Source: CAYOLL01 sp964404765 [NCBI: uncultured Gemmatimonadota bacterium] (GTDB lineage: Bacteria; 4572-55). Taken from it: a DNA stretch of 44,988 nt. The DNA lies in contig CAYOLL010000036.1 of the NCBI GenBank assembly GCA_964404765.1, forward strand, positions 1 through 44,988, read 5' to 3'. Below are positions 32,881 to 42,175 of the stretch, piece after piece. Each line of letters begins with the position of its first letter. The first letter of the stretch is position 1. Position numbers and translations under genes: made by a program. Under the pieces are notes generated by a model. It saw only the letters and a program-made list of their open reading frames with translations, was not told the DNA's origin and made no database searches.

Positions 32881-35283
32881 ATGAATTTGTTTGCCAGCAT
32901 GAGTTTGAGAGCAAAGCTCATCCTATCGTTTGCGGTCGTTTTAATCATAACAACGCTGACCATTGTTATTATTAATCAACGCAGCATTCGTTTGGAAGAG
33001 CGGATATTAGCGGAAAGAACCAATAATGTCAGCTTGTTCGATTTGATTATTCAATCAAAAACCGGCTATCTGAAAGGATTTGCCAAGAACTTTGCCCTTC
33101 ATCCAAAACTTGTCACTTTTGTTGCATCAGCAGACCCAGAAGTTGCTACTCAGGATACACTTGGCCAGGCGCAAGCAGAAATCCAGCAGTGGCTTTCCGC
33201 TTATATAGGCGCCGAGACAATCCATACGATTGTCGTAACCGACGCTGAAGGCCGGGTGATTGGCCGTGGCTCTTCCCCTGCACCGGCCAAGCACCTCTTT
33301 TTATCCGCATTTGTCTCCCGCGCGCTCAATGGGCAGTTTATCAGCGGCATTGAGCAGATTAACAAGCGTGATTTTAAAGATGACCAGTTGAATCAGTTCT
33401 TATCCACACCGGATACGGAGCCGATCTCAACGGGTCTTTTGTTGCGCGCCACCGCTCCGGTTCAGTATTTCCAAAATGGACAGCAAAAATTTGGGACTCT
33501 GACCGCCGGCTACTTTTTGAACTATGATAGCTATCTGGCAAAAAGTTGTCGGGAGAAGCTCAACAGCGTTGAAGAAGCCGCCATCTACCACAGCGATTAT
33601 AAAATTGCCGGGAATGGAAATTTCCTGCCGGAAAAGCTATCGCTTATACCGGAATTATCACAAAAGTTGAATGAATCCGGCTTTGTCTGGACTAAGGAAG
33701 GCCGGCATTTTATTTTTTCACAGCAGGCGCTGGTCGATATCGAAGGTAAAGATGTCGGCACTTTGGTGATGATTGAGTTTGACCCCACTTTAGACGCTTA
33801 TCACTTTCGACGCGGCCTTCAATTAGCGCTTTTCTTAGTCTTAGCGATTTTGATCAGCAGTTTTTCGCTTGCCCTCATTGACCGCTACCTGACCCGCCCT
33901 ATTACCGGTATCCACGAAGCCATTGTCCGCGCCGAAAACGGCGACTATAGTACCCGCGTTACCCACACCGGCGATGATGAGCTGGGGCAGTTGGGGCAAT
34001 GCTTTAACAGCATGATCGACAAGATCGAAAATATGGTCGAGCAGGAGCGGCAGCGTCGCGAAGAACTGCAACTGCTGAATGATTCCACCAAAATGATCAG
34101 CGTTATTCACGATCTGGAATTGTTGTGGCACCTGATCATGGAGCGGGTCATTACGGTGATGAAAGTGGAAGCCTGCTCGCTTTACTTAAAAGATCCGCAC
34201 AGTGAGCAGTTAGAATGCAAACTTTCGGGTGGTTCCGGCACCGGCGGCGTGGACGCCAACTTATTGGCTACCGGCGCTAAAATCGCCGAGCAAGTTGCTA
34301 AAACCGGCATTGTTCAGCGCTTGAAATTTGACCGCGCCCGTTCCGTTAACGGCCGTCTGTTTGATACGTTGATCTCTGCCCCACTTATCGCCCGCAACGA
34401 GACCATCGGCGCTTTGAACATCTACAATAAAGAATCCGGTCACGATTTTAGCGATAACGATGTCTCGCTCTTATCCACCTTGGCCGGGCAGGCCGCTATT
34501 TCTATCAATAACGCCATTCTTTATAAGGAAGTAGGCGAGCGCGAGCGAATGAAGAAAGAGTTGGAAATTGCCCGCACGATTCAGAAAGAACTGCGTCCAT
34601 CCAACGTGCCCAGCATCGAAAATCTAATGATTACCGCCTCCATCAAACATGTGGATGAAATGGGCAGCAACTTCCTGGACTTTTACCCGAACAGCGACGG
34701 CAGCCGGGTGGTGGTGGCCATTGGCAATGTGTTTAACAAGGGCGTCGAAGCCCAAATTGTTAAGATGATGTTCAAAACAGTGCTGCAATGCCTGGCCGGT
34801 CAAATTCACTCGCCCAAGGATGCGCTGACGCTGGTGAACGAGATTATGGCCGGCAATCTCGAAGAAAAAGATTTAATGGCTTTGTTTTACGGCGTTTGGG
34901 ATTCTAAAGACCGCAAGTTTACGTATGCCAATGCCGGCCATGACCATCCGCTCTTCTATCGTCATCATACAAAAGATATTGAGAAATTGGAGCAGCGCGG
35001 TCGTCTTATCGGCAAATATAATGATTTTGAACTGCTGATTAAAGACAGCGATGTTACCGTCAATCCGGACGATAAGTTGATTCTGTTTACCGCCGGGCTT
35101 CTTAATTGCAAAAATAACGGCGGCAATTCTTTTGGCATTGACAAGCTGATCAACATTGCGCGGGAAAACGGCCATTTGGATGCGCCGGAACTGCGCAAAT
35201 TGGTTCTGGACCTGGTATCGGAGCATTGCAACAAAGTGGAGCCGGCGGAAGATATTACGCTGTTGGTGATGCAAGGGCGCTAG
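32881..35283 (+). CDS. Membrane sensor with HAMP, GAF and a degenerate SpoIIE (PP2C) domain
   Basis: 800 residues. Membrane helix about 13-30, a periplasmic dCache-like sensor (about 35-310), membrane helix about 312-334, HAMP (about 335-388), GAF (about 400-550) and a SpoIIE-family domain (about 570-800). The overall SpoIIE fold is well kept (ALFYGVWDSKDRKFTYANAGHDHPL), but metal ligands are changed: the GGD of GGDYYD is GSN (Asn597), GDVSGKG is GNVFNKG (Asn616), and TDG is TAG (Ala738); only Asp791 of DDIT remains. The frame is intact, so this looks like a maintained pseudophosphatase rather than a decaying gene. GAGG precedes the ATG; 70 bp after the STAS gene. Confidence 0.9.
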   Translation: MNLFASMSLRAKLILSFAVVLIITTLTIVIINQRSIRLEERILAERTNNVSLFDLIIQSKTGYLKGFAKNFALHPKLVTFVASADPEVATQDTLGQAQAEIQQWLSAYIGAETIHTIVVTDAEGRVIGRGSSPAPAKHLFLSAFVSRALNGQFISGIEQINKRDFKDDQLNQFLSTPDTEPISTGLLLRATAPVQYFQNGQQKFGTLTAGYFLNYDSYLAKSCREKLNSVEEAAIYHSDYKIAGNGNFLPEKLSLIPELSQKLNESGFVWTKEGRHFIFSQQALVDIEGKDVGTLVMIEFDPTLDAYHFRRGLQLALFLVLAILISSFSLALIDRYLTRPITGIHEAIVRAENGDYSTRVTHTGDDELGQLGQCFNSMIDKIENMVEQERQRREELQLLNDSTKMISVIHDLELLWHLIMERVITVMKVEACSLYLKDPHSEQLECKLSGGSGTGGVDANLLATGAKIAEQVAKTGIVQRLKFDRARSVNGRLFDTLISAPLIARNETIGALNIYNKESGHDFSDNDVSLLSTLAGQAAISINNAILYKEVGERERMKKELEIARTIQKELRPSNVPSIENLMITASIKHVDEMGSNFLDFYPNSDGSRVVVAIGNVFNKGVEAQIVKMMFKTVLQCLAGQIHSPKDALTLVNEIMAGNLEEKDLMALFYGVWDSKDRKFTYANAGHDHPLFYRHHTKDIEKLEQRGRLIGKYNDFELLIKDSDVTVNPDDKLILFTAGLLNCKNNGGNSFGIDKLINIARENGHLDAPELRKLVLDLVSEHCNKVEPAEDITLLVMQGR

Positions 35284-35745
35284 CAATTTTGAGTCTGCCT
35301 GAAAAGGATGCCGCTTGTGAACATCTCATTAGACCTAATTTTGTATTCATTCCCTTTGTGTTGAACCCTTACGTTCAGAAACGGAGGAGGCGAAGATGAA
35401 GCCCTCCATTTCTCCAGACTCTCTCTACTGCTACACGGCGTAAATTCGTGTGAACTTAAACCTGACGGGTTTCGGAAACCCGTCAGGTTTTGACCTTGAA
35501 AAAAAGGTAGTGCTACACATGTAATGCTGCGTTGTAATGGCATAAGAAATAACGAATTGCGCCGATATGGTTTTCTAATTTCTTTGAAAAGGAGAGGGTA
35601 TCCCTGACAGCATTACATGTTGTGCACTACCGGAAAAAAAGTTCACACGAACTTATGCCGCAGAGCACTACACGCATAATTATTACGGCGACAGAGAGCT
35701 TTTTTGTTGCCCGTCCGCAAGAATTAGCCTTAAATGGAGGTTCCG
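35284..35745. other. Intergenic region with nested inverted repeats
   Basis: No gene is visible. Nearly half of the region is the nested repeat at 35442-35654. The ribosome site GGAGG for the next gene is at 35736-35740. Confidence 0.65.
35442..35654. repeat. Nested inverted repeats, about 213 bp
   Basis: Outer arms AAATTCGTGTGAACTT (35442-35457) and AAGTTCACACGAACTT (35639-35654). Inner 24-bp arms at 35506-35529 and 35608-35631 (GGTAGTGC...ATGTAATGCTG type, 21 or so matches). Between the left arms sits a perfect palindrome, AAACCTGACGGGTTT / AAACCCGTCAGGTTT (35458-35490). It has a miniature-transposon-like shape but no coding capacity. Confidence 0.85.
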
Positions 35746-36960
35746 ATGAAACGAGCGCTTTTATTGATCCTGTTGCTGTATCTTGCCGGCTTTGTAACGA
35801 CGCTAAACGCGGCTACGATTGAACTGGTTTGGCAGGCCAGCGCGCCCGACCAGTTGATTTACCCGCCCACGCCAGCCGATATTGCCGCCGGTCACGTCCC
35901 GATCCAGGTGGAAATACGAGATAGGACAGTGTTCTTTTATGACTGGCAGGGCAATATGACCCGCCGGATAGACTTGGCGGCGCACGAAACGGCGACAATC
36001 TGCGATCAGTTTGTGGTGATTAACAACCGCCTGATCAAATTTGACGGGACGGATTTTTTGGAGCGGTCGATGACCGACATTATCTCGTCGCCGGATCGGT
36101 CACGCGTGCTGATAGATGATGGGACCGCCGTAGAAGTACCCGGCGATCCCTGGACAATCAATTTCTATATCGACACGGGTCAACTCTTAACCTCTCATGA
36201 AGTTACCGCGGGCAAGGGCGACTATCTCTTTACGCCGTCGAGTCAGTATCTTTTGGCGTTATTGGATGGGGAAGGGCCGATTCTATTTGATCGAAATGGA
36301 AAGGAAATCTGGCAATCACTCTTTTCGACATCCTGCGCAATTCTGGCCGACGAGCCTATAGCCTTTTCGCCGGATGAGCAATTTGTGGCAATCAATTGGT
36401 TTGACGGGAAGACGCGCACCTATCACAACTCTGTATTGACGATCCAAACCGGTCAGCGTTTATGGGAGCACGAAGGGCGGGGTAGTATCATATACGGCGG
36501 CGATGGCAAATTGCTGCTCCAATTTCCGGGTGGGAACGATTATGGAATGATAAATGTCTTAAACGCCCAAACCGGGCAGTTGCAGCGGCAGATTGATCTA
36601 AAAAATAAACTTCCGGAGGACGCGCCGGTAATTGGCAAGCTTTTTACATTAGGACCTAATTGGCTGATCGCGGTGTCCGGTCATTATGGAGATGCAGGGG
36701 CGGATTCACCGCTTTATGACGACGATATTCCCACCTATATTTTCACGGTGCGCTTAGATACCGGCAGCGCAGAGTATATTCACCTCAATAAGCCGCTGGC
36801 TGAAAACTATTTTCAACTCCTAAAATTTCCAATCATCTGGAATCCGGCCGACCATCTCTTAACCGTTTATGTGGGTCGGGTGGCTCACGTCTTTCGCATC
36901 GCCTGGATACGCCGGATAATTATAACGAAACAAGGCGGATGGTCTTGCTCAAATAAGTAA
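35746..36960 (+). CDS. Secreted beta-propeller-like protein of unknown function
   Basis: 404 residues from the ATG at 35746 (GGAGG at 35736-35740). A signal peptide (about 1-22) precedes repeated short beta-strand units of the WD40/PQQ type: WQGNMTRRIDL, LFDRNGKEIWQSL, IQTGQRLWEHEG, NAQTGQLQRQIDL. I cannot name a family more precisely. The last 17 or so residues (after HVFRIAW) are basic and unlike the rest; the +1 frame there reads DTPDNYNETRRMVLLK then stop, which looks more protein-like, so a frameshift near 36905 is possible. Placed between two SpoIIE-family genes, it may serve as an envelope sensing partner; this is inference. Confidence 0.8.
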   Translation: MKRALLLILLLYLAGFVTTLNAATIELVWQASAPDQLIYPPTPADIAAGHVPIQVEIRDRTVFFYDWQGNMTRRIDLAAHETATICDQFVVINNRLIKFDGTDFLERSMTDIISSPDRSRVLIDDGTAVEVPGDPWTINFYIDTGQLLTSHEVTAGKGDYLFTPSSQYLLALLDGEGPILFDRNGKEIWQSLFSTSCAILADEPIAFSPDEQFVAINWFDGKTRTYHNSVLTIQTGQRLWEHEGRGSIIYGGDGKLLLQFPGGNDYGMINVLNAQTGQLQRQIDLKNKLPEDAPVIGKLFTLGPNWLIAVSGHYGDAGADSPLYDDDIPTYIFTVRLDTGSAEYIHLNKPLAENYFQLLKFPIIWNPADHLLTVYVGRVAHVFRIAWIRRIIITKQGGWSCSNK

Positions 36961-37044
36961 AACAAGGGCAGGCTGTAATTCATCTAATGGTCGAAATATT
37001 TGATATTCAAAGTTACGAATTATCGGGGGAAAAGGAGATTATTT

Positions 37045-39531
37045 ATGTCACGCAAAACACTAAGGTTCAACATCTCGGTGGCGTTGTTTCTGGTTGCCAC
37101 GCTCTCGATTACGTTTGTGACGCTGAGCTCGCTTTTTTCTATCGGCGAACTCGTCGGCAACCGCACCAAAGAAGACATGACCGTCAATATCGAGGTCGTC
37201 AGCACGGCGGTGTTGGAAGAGTTTAAAGATATCGGCGCGGCAGCCGATTTTATTACCCAAAATCCCGGCATCGCTCAAAAATTTCTGCCGATGGACCCTC
37301 AGCGGGTTGATGTCACGCTTTCGCTGGCCGAGTACGCGGTCGATCTGGATATTCTGGCATTGGTGGATGTGAACGGCAATTGGGTGGAGACGTTTGGTCT
37401 GGCGGATTTGCCGTCGCTGGCGTTGCAAAGCTGGGCCATCAGCGATCGCAATCATCTGGTTCAGGGCGGCTTTGTCAGCCTGCCGGCCGGCGATTTCGCC
37501 TTTACCACCGTCGAAAAGCTCAACCAGAAACGATTGCCTGCCGGCGTATTGATGGCGATCAAAAAGCCCATCTACAGCACACCGGGCGGAACGTGGGAAG
37601 CCGGCCAGGTCGGCTGGCTGCTGGCCGGGCGGCTGGTTAATAGCCGCGAGACGGCTTTTATCCAGAGGCTTTCCGGCGCTATTGGCCATGCCAAAGATTT
37701 TCTGTTAACCACCGATAACTATCCTATTTTTGCTTCGCATCAGGACGAACACGCGTTGTTTGAAGATTTTAAAAGCCAGGTGACGGACAGCGCGCACAAT
37801 ATTTTGGCCTATAAAAGTCGGTTAAAGCAGCAAGGTTTTCGGGTCAAAGAATTTGTTCTGGGTGATCCCAATGTGACCGAAACCGCCACGCTGCACATTG
37901 CCGTTCGTAATACGCAGGGCGTGATTCGGAAGTCCGAGCAGGCCATGATGCTGCAATTGCTGATTGTGGCTGTATTTGGGATTGTGGTAACCGGCAGCGC
38001 TTCTTTCTATTTCACCAATTCCGTTTTTAAGCCCATTCGCGGGCTGGTGGAGACCATGCGTCAGGTCGAGAGCGGCAACTTTTCTGCGGTTTACGACGTG
38101 AAAACCAGCGACGAGTTCGGGGATCTGGCGCGCAGTTTTAATCAATTTACCACCCGGATTCATAAGTCTATTGAAAAGGAATCCCGTTATGTGCAGGAGT
38201 TGGAGGCTATCAACTCGTTTGGTCAGACCATTACCTCGGTTTTAGATATTAATGTCTTACTGGATAAGGTAGTGGAGACGACCCTCAAAATGATGGCCGT
38301 GCGGCGCTGTTCGTTGTGGCTGGTCACAGCGGATGGAAAATCGCTGCAGAACAAGATTACGCGTGGCGTGGCTATCTTTGACAGCATCGAAAAGCCGATT
38401 GTGCCGATTGGCGAAGGAATTGTCGGCACCGTGGCAGAATCCGGCAAAGCATTACTCATTAATGACTTAAAGACAAGCGAAGAATTTGCTAATCTCGATA
38501 ATCCCGAATATTACGGGGTGCGATCCGTCCTGTCCGTGCCGCTCATCGCGCTGGATAAAAAAATCGGTGTTCTGAACGTCAGCAAAGAAGTCGTTAACGG
38601 ATTCGACTTGGATAGTCAAAACTTGTTGTCTACATTAGCCGGGCAGGCCGGTATTGCCATTCATAATGCCTTTTTGCTGGGTCAAATATCCGAGAAAAAG
38701 CGGATCGAAGAAGAATTAACCATTTATCGCAAGATTCAAATGCGGCTGCTGCCCAATCGGGTGCCGTCTGTCAAGGGTCTGACGATCCACGGCAGTATGA
38801 TTCCGGCCAAGGAAGTGGGCGGCGATTACTACGATTTTATCTTTCCGGGCAAAAACGACGACAGCGTCGGCATCGTCATCGGCGATGTATCGGGCAAAGG
38901 CGTTTCCGCCGGTTTGATTATGATGCGGACACGTACCATTTTGCATGCGCTTGGCGCCTGTCATTTTAGACCATGTGATGCCCTGGTCAAGCTGAACGAA
39001 CTCCTGGCCTCCACGGTAGAAGTCGGTAAGTTCATGACCCTGCTCTATTTATATTGGGATTCAAACACGCGTAAAATGACTTATGCTGCCGCCGGTCACG
39101 AGCACGTTCTGCTTTACAAGACCGAAAACGGCAAGGTGCAAAGCATCAAGTCCGGCGGTATTGCCGTCGGCATGGTGGATGACATCAGCACCATTACCCG
39201 CGAAAAAGAATTGGATGTAAAAATTGGCGACACCATCGTGCTCTATACCGACGGCGTTACCGAAGCGGAAAATACCGGCGGGCAGCGCTACAATCTGGAT
39301 CGCCTGATTACCGCCATCGAGCGGCATGGCATGAAACCGGCCCGCGAACTGCATAAAATCCTGATTGATGATATTTACGGATTTATCGGTGGCGCGGAAC
39401 AATGGGACGATATTACTTTGTTGGTGCTGAAAGTCGGCGAAGTTACCCTGGATGAAAAGGGAGCGGACGAAGGCGAACTCTTTATTGACCAGGAGTTGGA
39501 CTTGCAGTTTTCGACCTTAACGATTGAATAG
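37045..39531 (+). CDS. Membrane sensor SpoIIE-family (PP2C) Ser/Thr phosphatase with HAMP and GAF
   Basis: 828 residues from the ATG at 37045, which follows AAAGGAG (37031-37037). Membrane helix about 8-32, a periplasmic sensor (about 35-295), membrane helix about 298-322, HAMP (about 323-375), GAF (about 390-545) and a SpoIIE domain (about 565-805). All metal ligands are present: Asp594 in GGDYYDF, Asp614 in GDVSGKG, Asp736 in YTDGVTEA, Asp789 in DDITLLV. The enzyme should dephosphorylate a STAS protein, plausibly the one at 32457. It has the same domain order as the degenerate copy at 32881. Confidence 0.94.
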   Translation: MSRKTLRFNISVALFLVATLSITFVTLSSLFSIGELVGNRTKEDMTVNIEVVSTAVLEEFKDIGAAADFITQNPGIAQKFLPMDPQRVDVTLSLAEYAVDLDILALVDVNGNWVETFGLADLPSLALQSWAISDRNHLVQGGFVSLPAGDFAFTTVEKLNQKRLPAGVLMAIKKPIYSTPGGTWEAGQVGWLLAGRLVNSRETAFIQRLSGAIGHAKDFLLTTDNYPIFASHQDEHALFEDFKSQVTDSAHNILAYKSRLKQQGFRVKEFVLGDPNVTETATLHIAVRNTQGVIRKSEQAMMLQLLIVAVFGIVVTGSASFYFTNSVFKPIRGLVETMRQVESGNFSAVYDVKTSDEFGDLARSFNQFTTRIHKSIEKESRYVQELEAINSFGQTITSVLDINVLLDKVVETTLKMMAVRRCSLWLVTADGKSLQNKITRGVAIFDSIEKPIVPIGEGIVGTVAESGKALLINDLKTSEEFANLDNPEYYGVRSVLSVPLIALDKKIGVLNVSKEVVNGFDLDSQNLLSTLAGQAGIAIHNAFLLGQISEKKRIEEELTIYRKIQMRLLPNRVPSVKGLTIHGSMIPAKEVGGDYYDFIFPGKNDDSVGIVIGDVSGKGVSAGLIMMRTRTILHALGACHFRPCDALVKLNELLASTVEVGKFMTLLYLYWDSNTRKMTYAAAGHEHVLLYKTENGKVQSIKSGGIAVGMVDDISTITREKELDVKIGDTIVLYTDGVTEAENTGGQRYNLDRLITAIERHGMKPARELHKILIDDIYGFIGGAEQWDDITLLVLKVGEVTLDEKGADEGELFIDQELDLQFSTLTIE

Positions 39532-39578
39532 TTTAAGCTTAGGAGAACACGGATTTTCACAGATAAAAAAGGCTCTTA

Positions 39579-39636
39579 GTAGCGAATTCATTCGCAGCAG
39601 AACTCGGCAAAGAGCAACGAATGAATTCGTTACTAC
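39579..39636. repeat. Inverted repeat with GCGAATTCATTCG arms
   Basis: GTAGCGAATTCATTCG and CGAATGAATTCGTTACTAC face each other around a 23-base loop, in the 258-bp gap before the TonB receptor gene. No strong T run follows; probably a dispersed repeat rather than a terminator. Confidence 0.75.
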
Positions 39637-39789
39637 AAGTCCCTTTGAACATATAGACATTGGTTGCGTTATCTCAGGGTTGGTTTAGGAAGTTGCCGCA
39701 GCATTCTTACAGACGGATCATGGCACAGACGTCACGGTTTTGACTAATATGCTTTATTGTAAACCCTTCCATCCACCCGGAGGTATCTT

Positions 39790-41868
39790 ATGTTGCGTCA
39801 TCGTTGTATCAAGGCCGTGTTACTAGTTGGCTTTGTCATTGCGATATTTTATTCGCCGGCCTTTGCCACGTCGAAAGAGTCATCCTTTGATGACTTGCTT
39901 GAAGAAGCGGAAACGATTACCATTGTCATTGCCAGCAAATCGGCTCAAAGGCAGGAGGAAGCTCCCTCCATCGTCTCGGTGATCACTCGCCAGGAAATCG
40001 AAGCTTGGGGCGCGCGCGATATTGCCGATATTTTGCGCTTAGTGCCCGGTTTCGAGTTCGGCATTGACGTCCAAAGCTTGTACGGCCTGGGCTTTCGCGG
40101 CATTTGGGCGCACGAAGGCAAGGCATTGATCATGGTTGACGGCATGACCGTCAACTGCTTTGGCTTTGGCAACGGCAACTACTTCGGCACTTTGCCGGCC
40201 GATATGATCGACCGTGTCGAGATTATTCGCGGGCCGGGCAGCGCCTTATATGGCGGTTTCGCCGAGATCGCCGCGGTCAATATTATTACTCAAAAAGGCA
40301 AGGCGCTTTCCGGGGCAACTGTGCGCGGCTCCGTCGGGAAAGTAGGCGAGGATTGGCTGCGAGCGGCCAACCTGAGCTTTGGCATTTCGCAGGGTGACGA
40401 TATGGAATTAGCCGCCAACATCGGCTACACCTTCCATCCCATGTCCAATCAAACTTACACCGCCTTTAGCGGCGCGGAATTGGAAATGGGCGCGGAAAGT
40501 TCCTGGCGCGAATGGACGCATGCCGTTATCTCGGCGCGGCTGAAGAGCCTGGAAATCCATTACAATCGTAATTTAACCACTTTTTTGGCGCAAGATGTCT
40601 TTGGCGAGCCGATACCGCCGGTAGGTGCCATTAACACCAACCGGCTGCACAATTATGTGGAAACGCTGAATCTGAAACATCAATATGCGCCCAATGAAAA
40701 AACGCGGCTGGAGACGACGGTTGAAGTCTCGCGCGGCAACCCGATTTCCACCGCGGTGCTGGCGATTGGTTATATCGATCCGGACACCGGTGAAATGTCG
40801 TATCCTGACCCGGCCGATTTGTGGCAGAATTCTGGCGCGACCGGCACACGTTATCAAGGCGAATTGTCTGCTTATTACAAAGTTTCGGACCGCGCCGATT
40901 TAATTATTGGCAGTGGCTATCAACGCAATTATATCGAAAGCGTGATGGCTACGGGCGAGCCCGGCTTGCGGATCAGCGCCGATCCAACCGACCTCACCGA
41001 CAAAACCTACAGCGACGCAACCTACGCCTACGGTCAGTATACACAACGAATGGGCAAACTTGGCCTGACCGTCGGCAGTCGCTATGAGAACACAACCTTT
41101 GGCGATGCCATTGCGCCGCGTTTCGGCTTGACTTATCTACAAAATCGTTTCAACCTGAAGTTGTTGTATGGCCGCGCGTTCCGCGTCCCGATGCCGTGGC
41201 AGACCTATTCGCGCCAGTTTGCGGTGGAAAAAGTGTTGAGCAAAGGCGGCATGAAGCCGGAAATCTCCAACACGATTGAACTGGAAGTCGGTTACCGTTT
41301 AACCCCGCATATTCAGGGCAAAATCAACGCTTTCTTTATCAATGTTGACGACCCGATCACCTATATCGGCGCGGACAATTCGTATCAAAACTACGGCCGA
41401 ATTCAATCGCAAGGCGTGGAGGGCGAAGTGCGGGGGCAGTTTAACGCAAATCTAAACGCTTTTGTCAACTTTGGCTACACGACGCCCGGCAGTGAAACTT
41501 CACCTGATTTTATGACTGGCGATGAGAAAAACTTCCTGGCTCTGCCGCCGCTGAAAATTAATGCAGGCGCGGCGTGGTCAAAAGAAAAGTTCACGATTTC
41601 GCCTACGCTGACCTACCTGTCCGAACGGTACGGCCAATCGGAAGCTGAACCGGCCACCGTTGGCCAGAACTCAAGTTATGATGCGCTGCTTTTGGTGAAT
41701 GTCAACCTGAGCGTGACCGATGTCATGCCCAATGTTGATTTCCATCTTGCCGTTCACAATTTGCTGGATGAGGACTACACGGCCATCCAGCCGTATTATG
41801 GCGGCCATGCGCCATTCCCGGCCCAGGATCGGCAGATTACTGTTGGGGCTACATATCGCTTGAAATGA
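39790..41868 (+). CDS. TonB-dependent outer-membrane receptor
   Basis: 692 residues. Signal peptide (about 1-27), an acidic TonB-box-like start (FDDLLEEAETITIVIASKSAQ), a plug domain (about 45-175: APSIVSVITRQEIEAWGARDIADILRLVPGF region, GFRGI, RVEIIRGPGSALYGG, AAVNIITQKG) and a 22-stranded barrel ending in HNLLDEDYTAIQPYYGG and QITVGATYRLK. GGAGG precedes the ATG. The Cir/BtuB-like plug says nothing definite about ligand. It follows signalling genes and no TonB/ExbBD or transporter is present, so it may take part in signalling or nutrient capture coupled to it. Confidence 0.93.
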   Translation: MLRHRCIKAVLLVGFVIAIFYSPAFATSKESSFDDLLEEAETITIVIASKSAQRQEEAPSIVSVITRQEIEAWGARDIADILRLVPGFEFGIDVQSLYGLGFRGIWAHEGKALIMVDGMTVNCFGFGNGNYFGTLPADMIDRVEIIRGPGSALYGGFAEIAAVNIITQKGKALSGATVRGSVGKVGEDWLRAANLSFGISQGDDMELAANIGYTFHPMSNQTYTAFSGAELEMGAESSWREWTHAVISARLKSLEIHYNRNLTTFLAQDVFGEPIPPVGAINTNRLHNYVETLNLKHQYAPNEKTRLETTVEVSRGNPISTAVLAIGYIDPDTGEMSYPDPADLWQNSGATGTRYQGELSAYYKVSDRADLIIGSGYQRNYIESVMATGEPGLRISADPTDLTDKTYSDATYAYGQYTQRMGKLGLTVGSRYENTTFGDAIAPRFGLTYLQNRFNLKLLYGRAFRVPMPWQTYSRQFAVEKVLSKGGMKPEISNTIELEVGYRLTPHIQGKINAFFINVDDPITYIGADNSYQNYGRIQSQGVEGEVRGQFNANLNAFVNFGYTTPGSETSPDFMTGDEKNFLALPPLKINAGAAWSKEKFTISPTLTYLSERYGQSEAEPATVGQNSSYDALLLVNVNLSVTDVMPNVDFHLAVHNLLDEDYTAIQPYYGGHAPFPAQDRQITVGATYRLK

Positions 41869-42175
41869 ACGTGGCAATGTTCGACTTGTGAGTTAAAAGA
41901 TTTCTGTTAAGTCAATACAAACAAAATTTTTCAAATTTTAAGCATAGACCCTAAGGGTTTAATTGGTTGAACCTGTTGAGGTTATGCGCAAACAAAGTAA
42001 TTGCTCAAAAAGTGGTGGTAAACCTAACCTTGCGAAGGCTTCAGTGCACGACTTCACAAGTTTTGCAGTAAAGCCTTCGCAAGGTTACCCACGCTTTTTG
42101 AGCAATTACCAAACAAAAACCTTAGGGTCTTTGTTTATAATCACTTAATAAAGCGTTACTTTTTTAAGGATTTCC
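41869..42175. other. Intergenic region filled by nested inverted repeats
   Basis: No gene seen. The nested repeat (41946-42130) accounts for most of it. A weak AAGGA at 42166 precedes the next start. Confidence 0.65.
41946..42130. repeat. Triple nested inverted repeat, about 185 bp
   Basis: Three pairs of arms nest symmetrically: AGACCCTAAGGGTTT (41946-41960) with AAACCTTAGGGTCT (42117-42130); GTAATTGCTCAAAAAG (41997-42012) with CTTTTTGAGCAATTAC (42094-42109); AACCTTGCGAAGGCTT (42026-42041) with AAGCCTTCGCAAGGTT (42071-42086). The innermost copy also occurs at 15826-15887, and the outer core at 11446-11532. Confidence 0.88.

Noticed and set aside
37060-37689. Minus-strand open frame of 209 codons
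   Set aside because: Antisense to the periplasmic sensor of the active SpoIIE protein; no motif.
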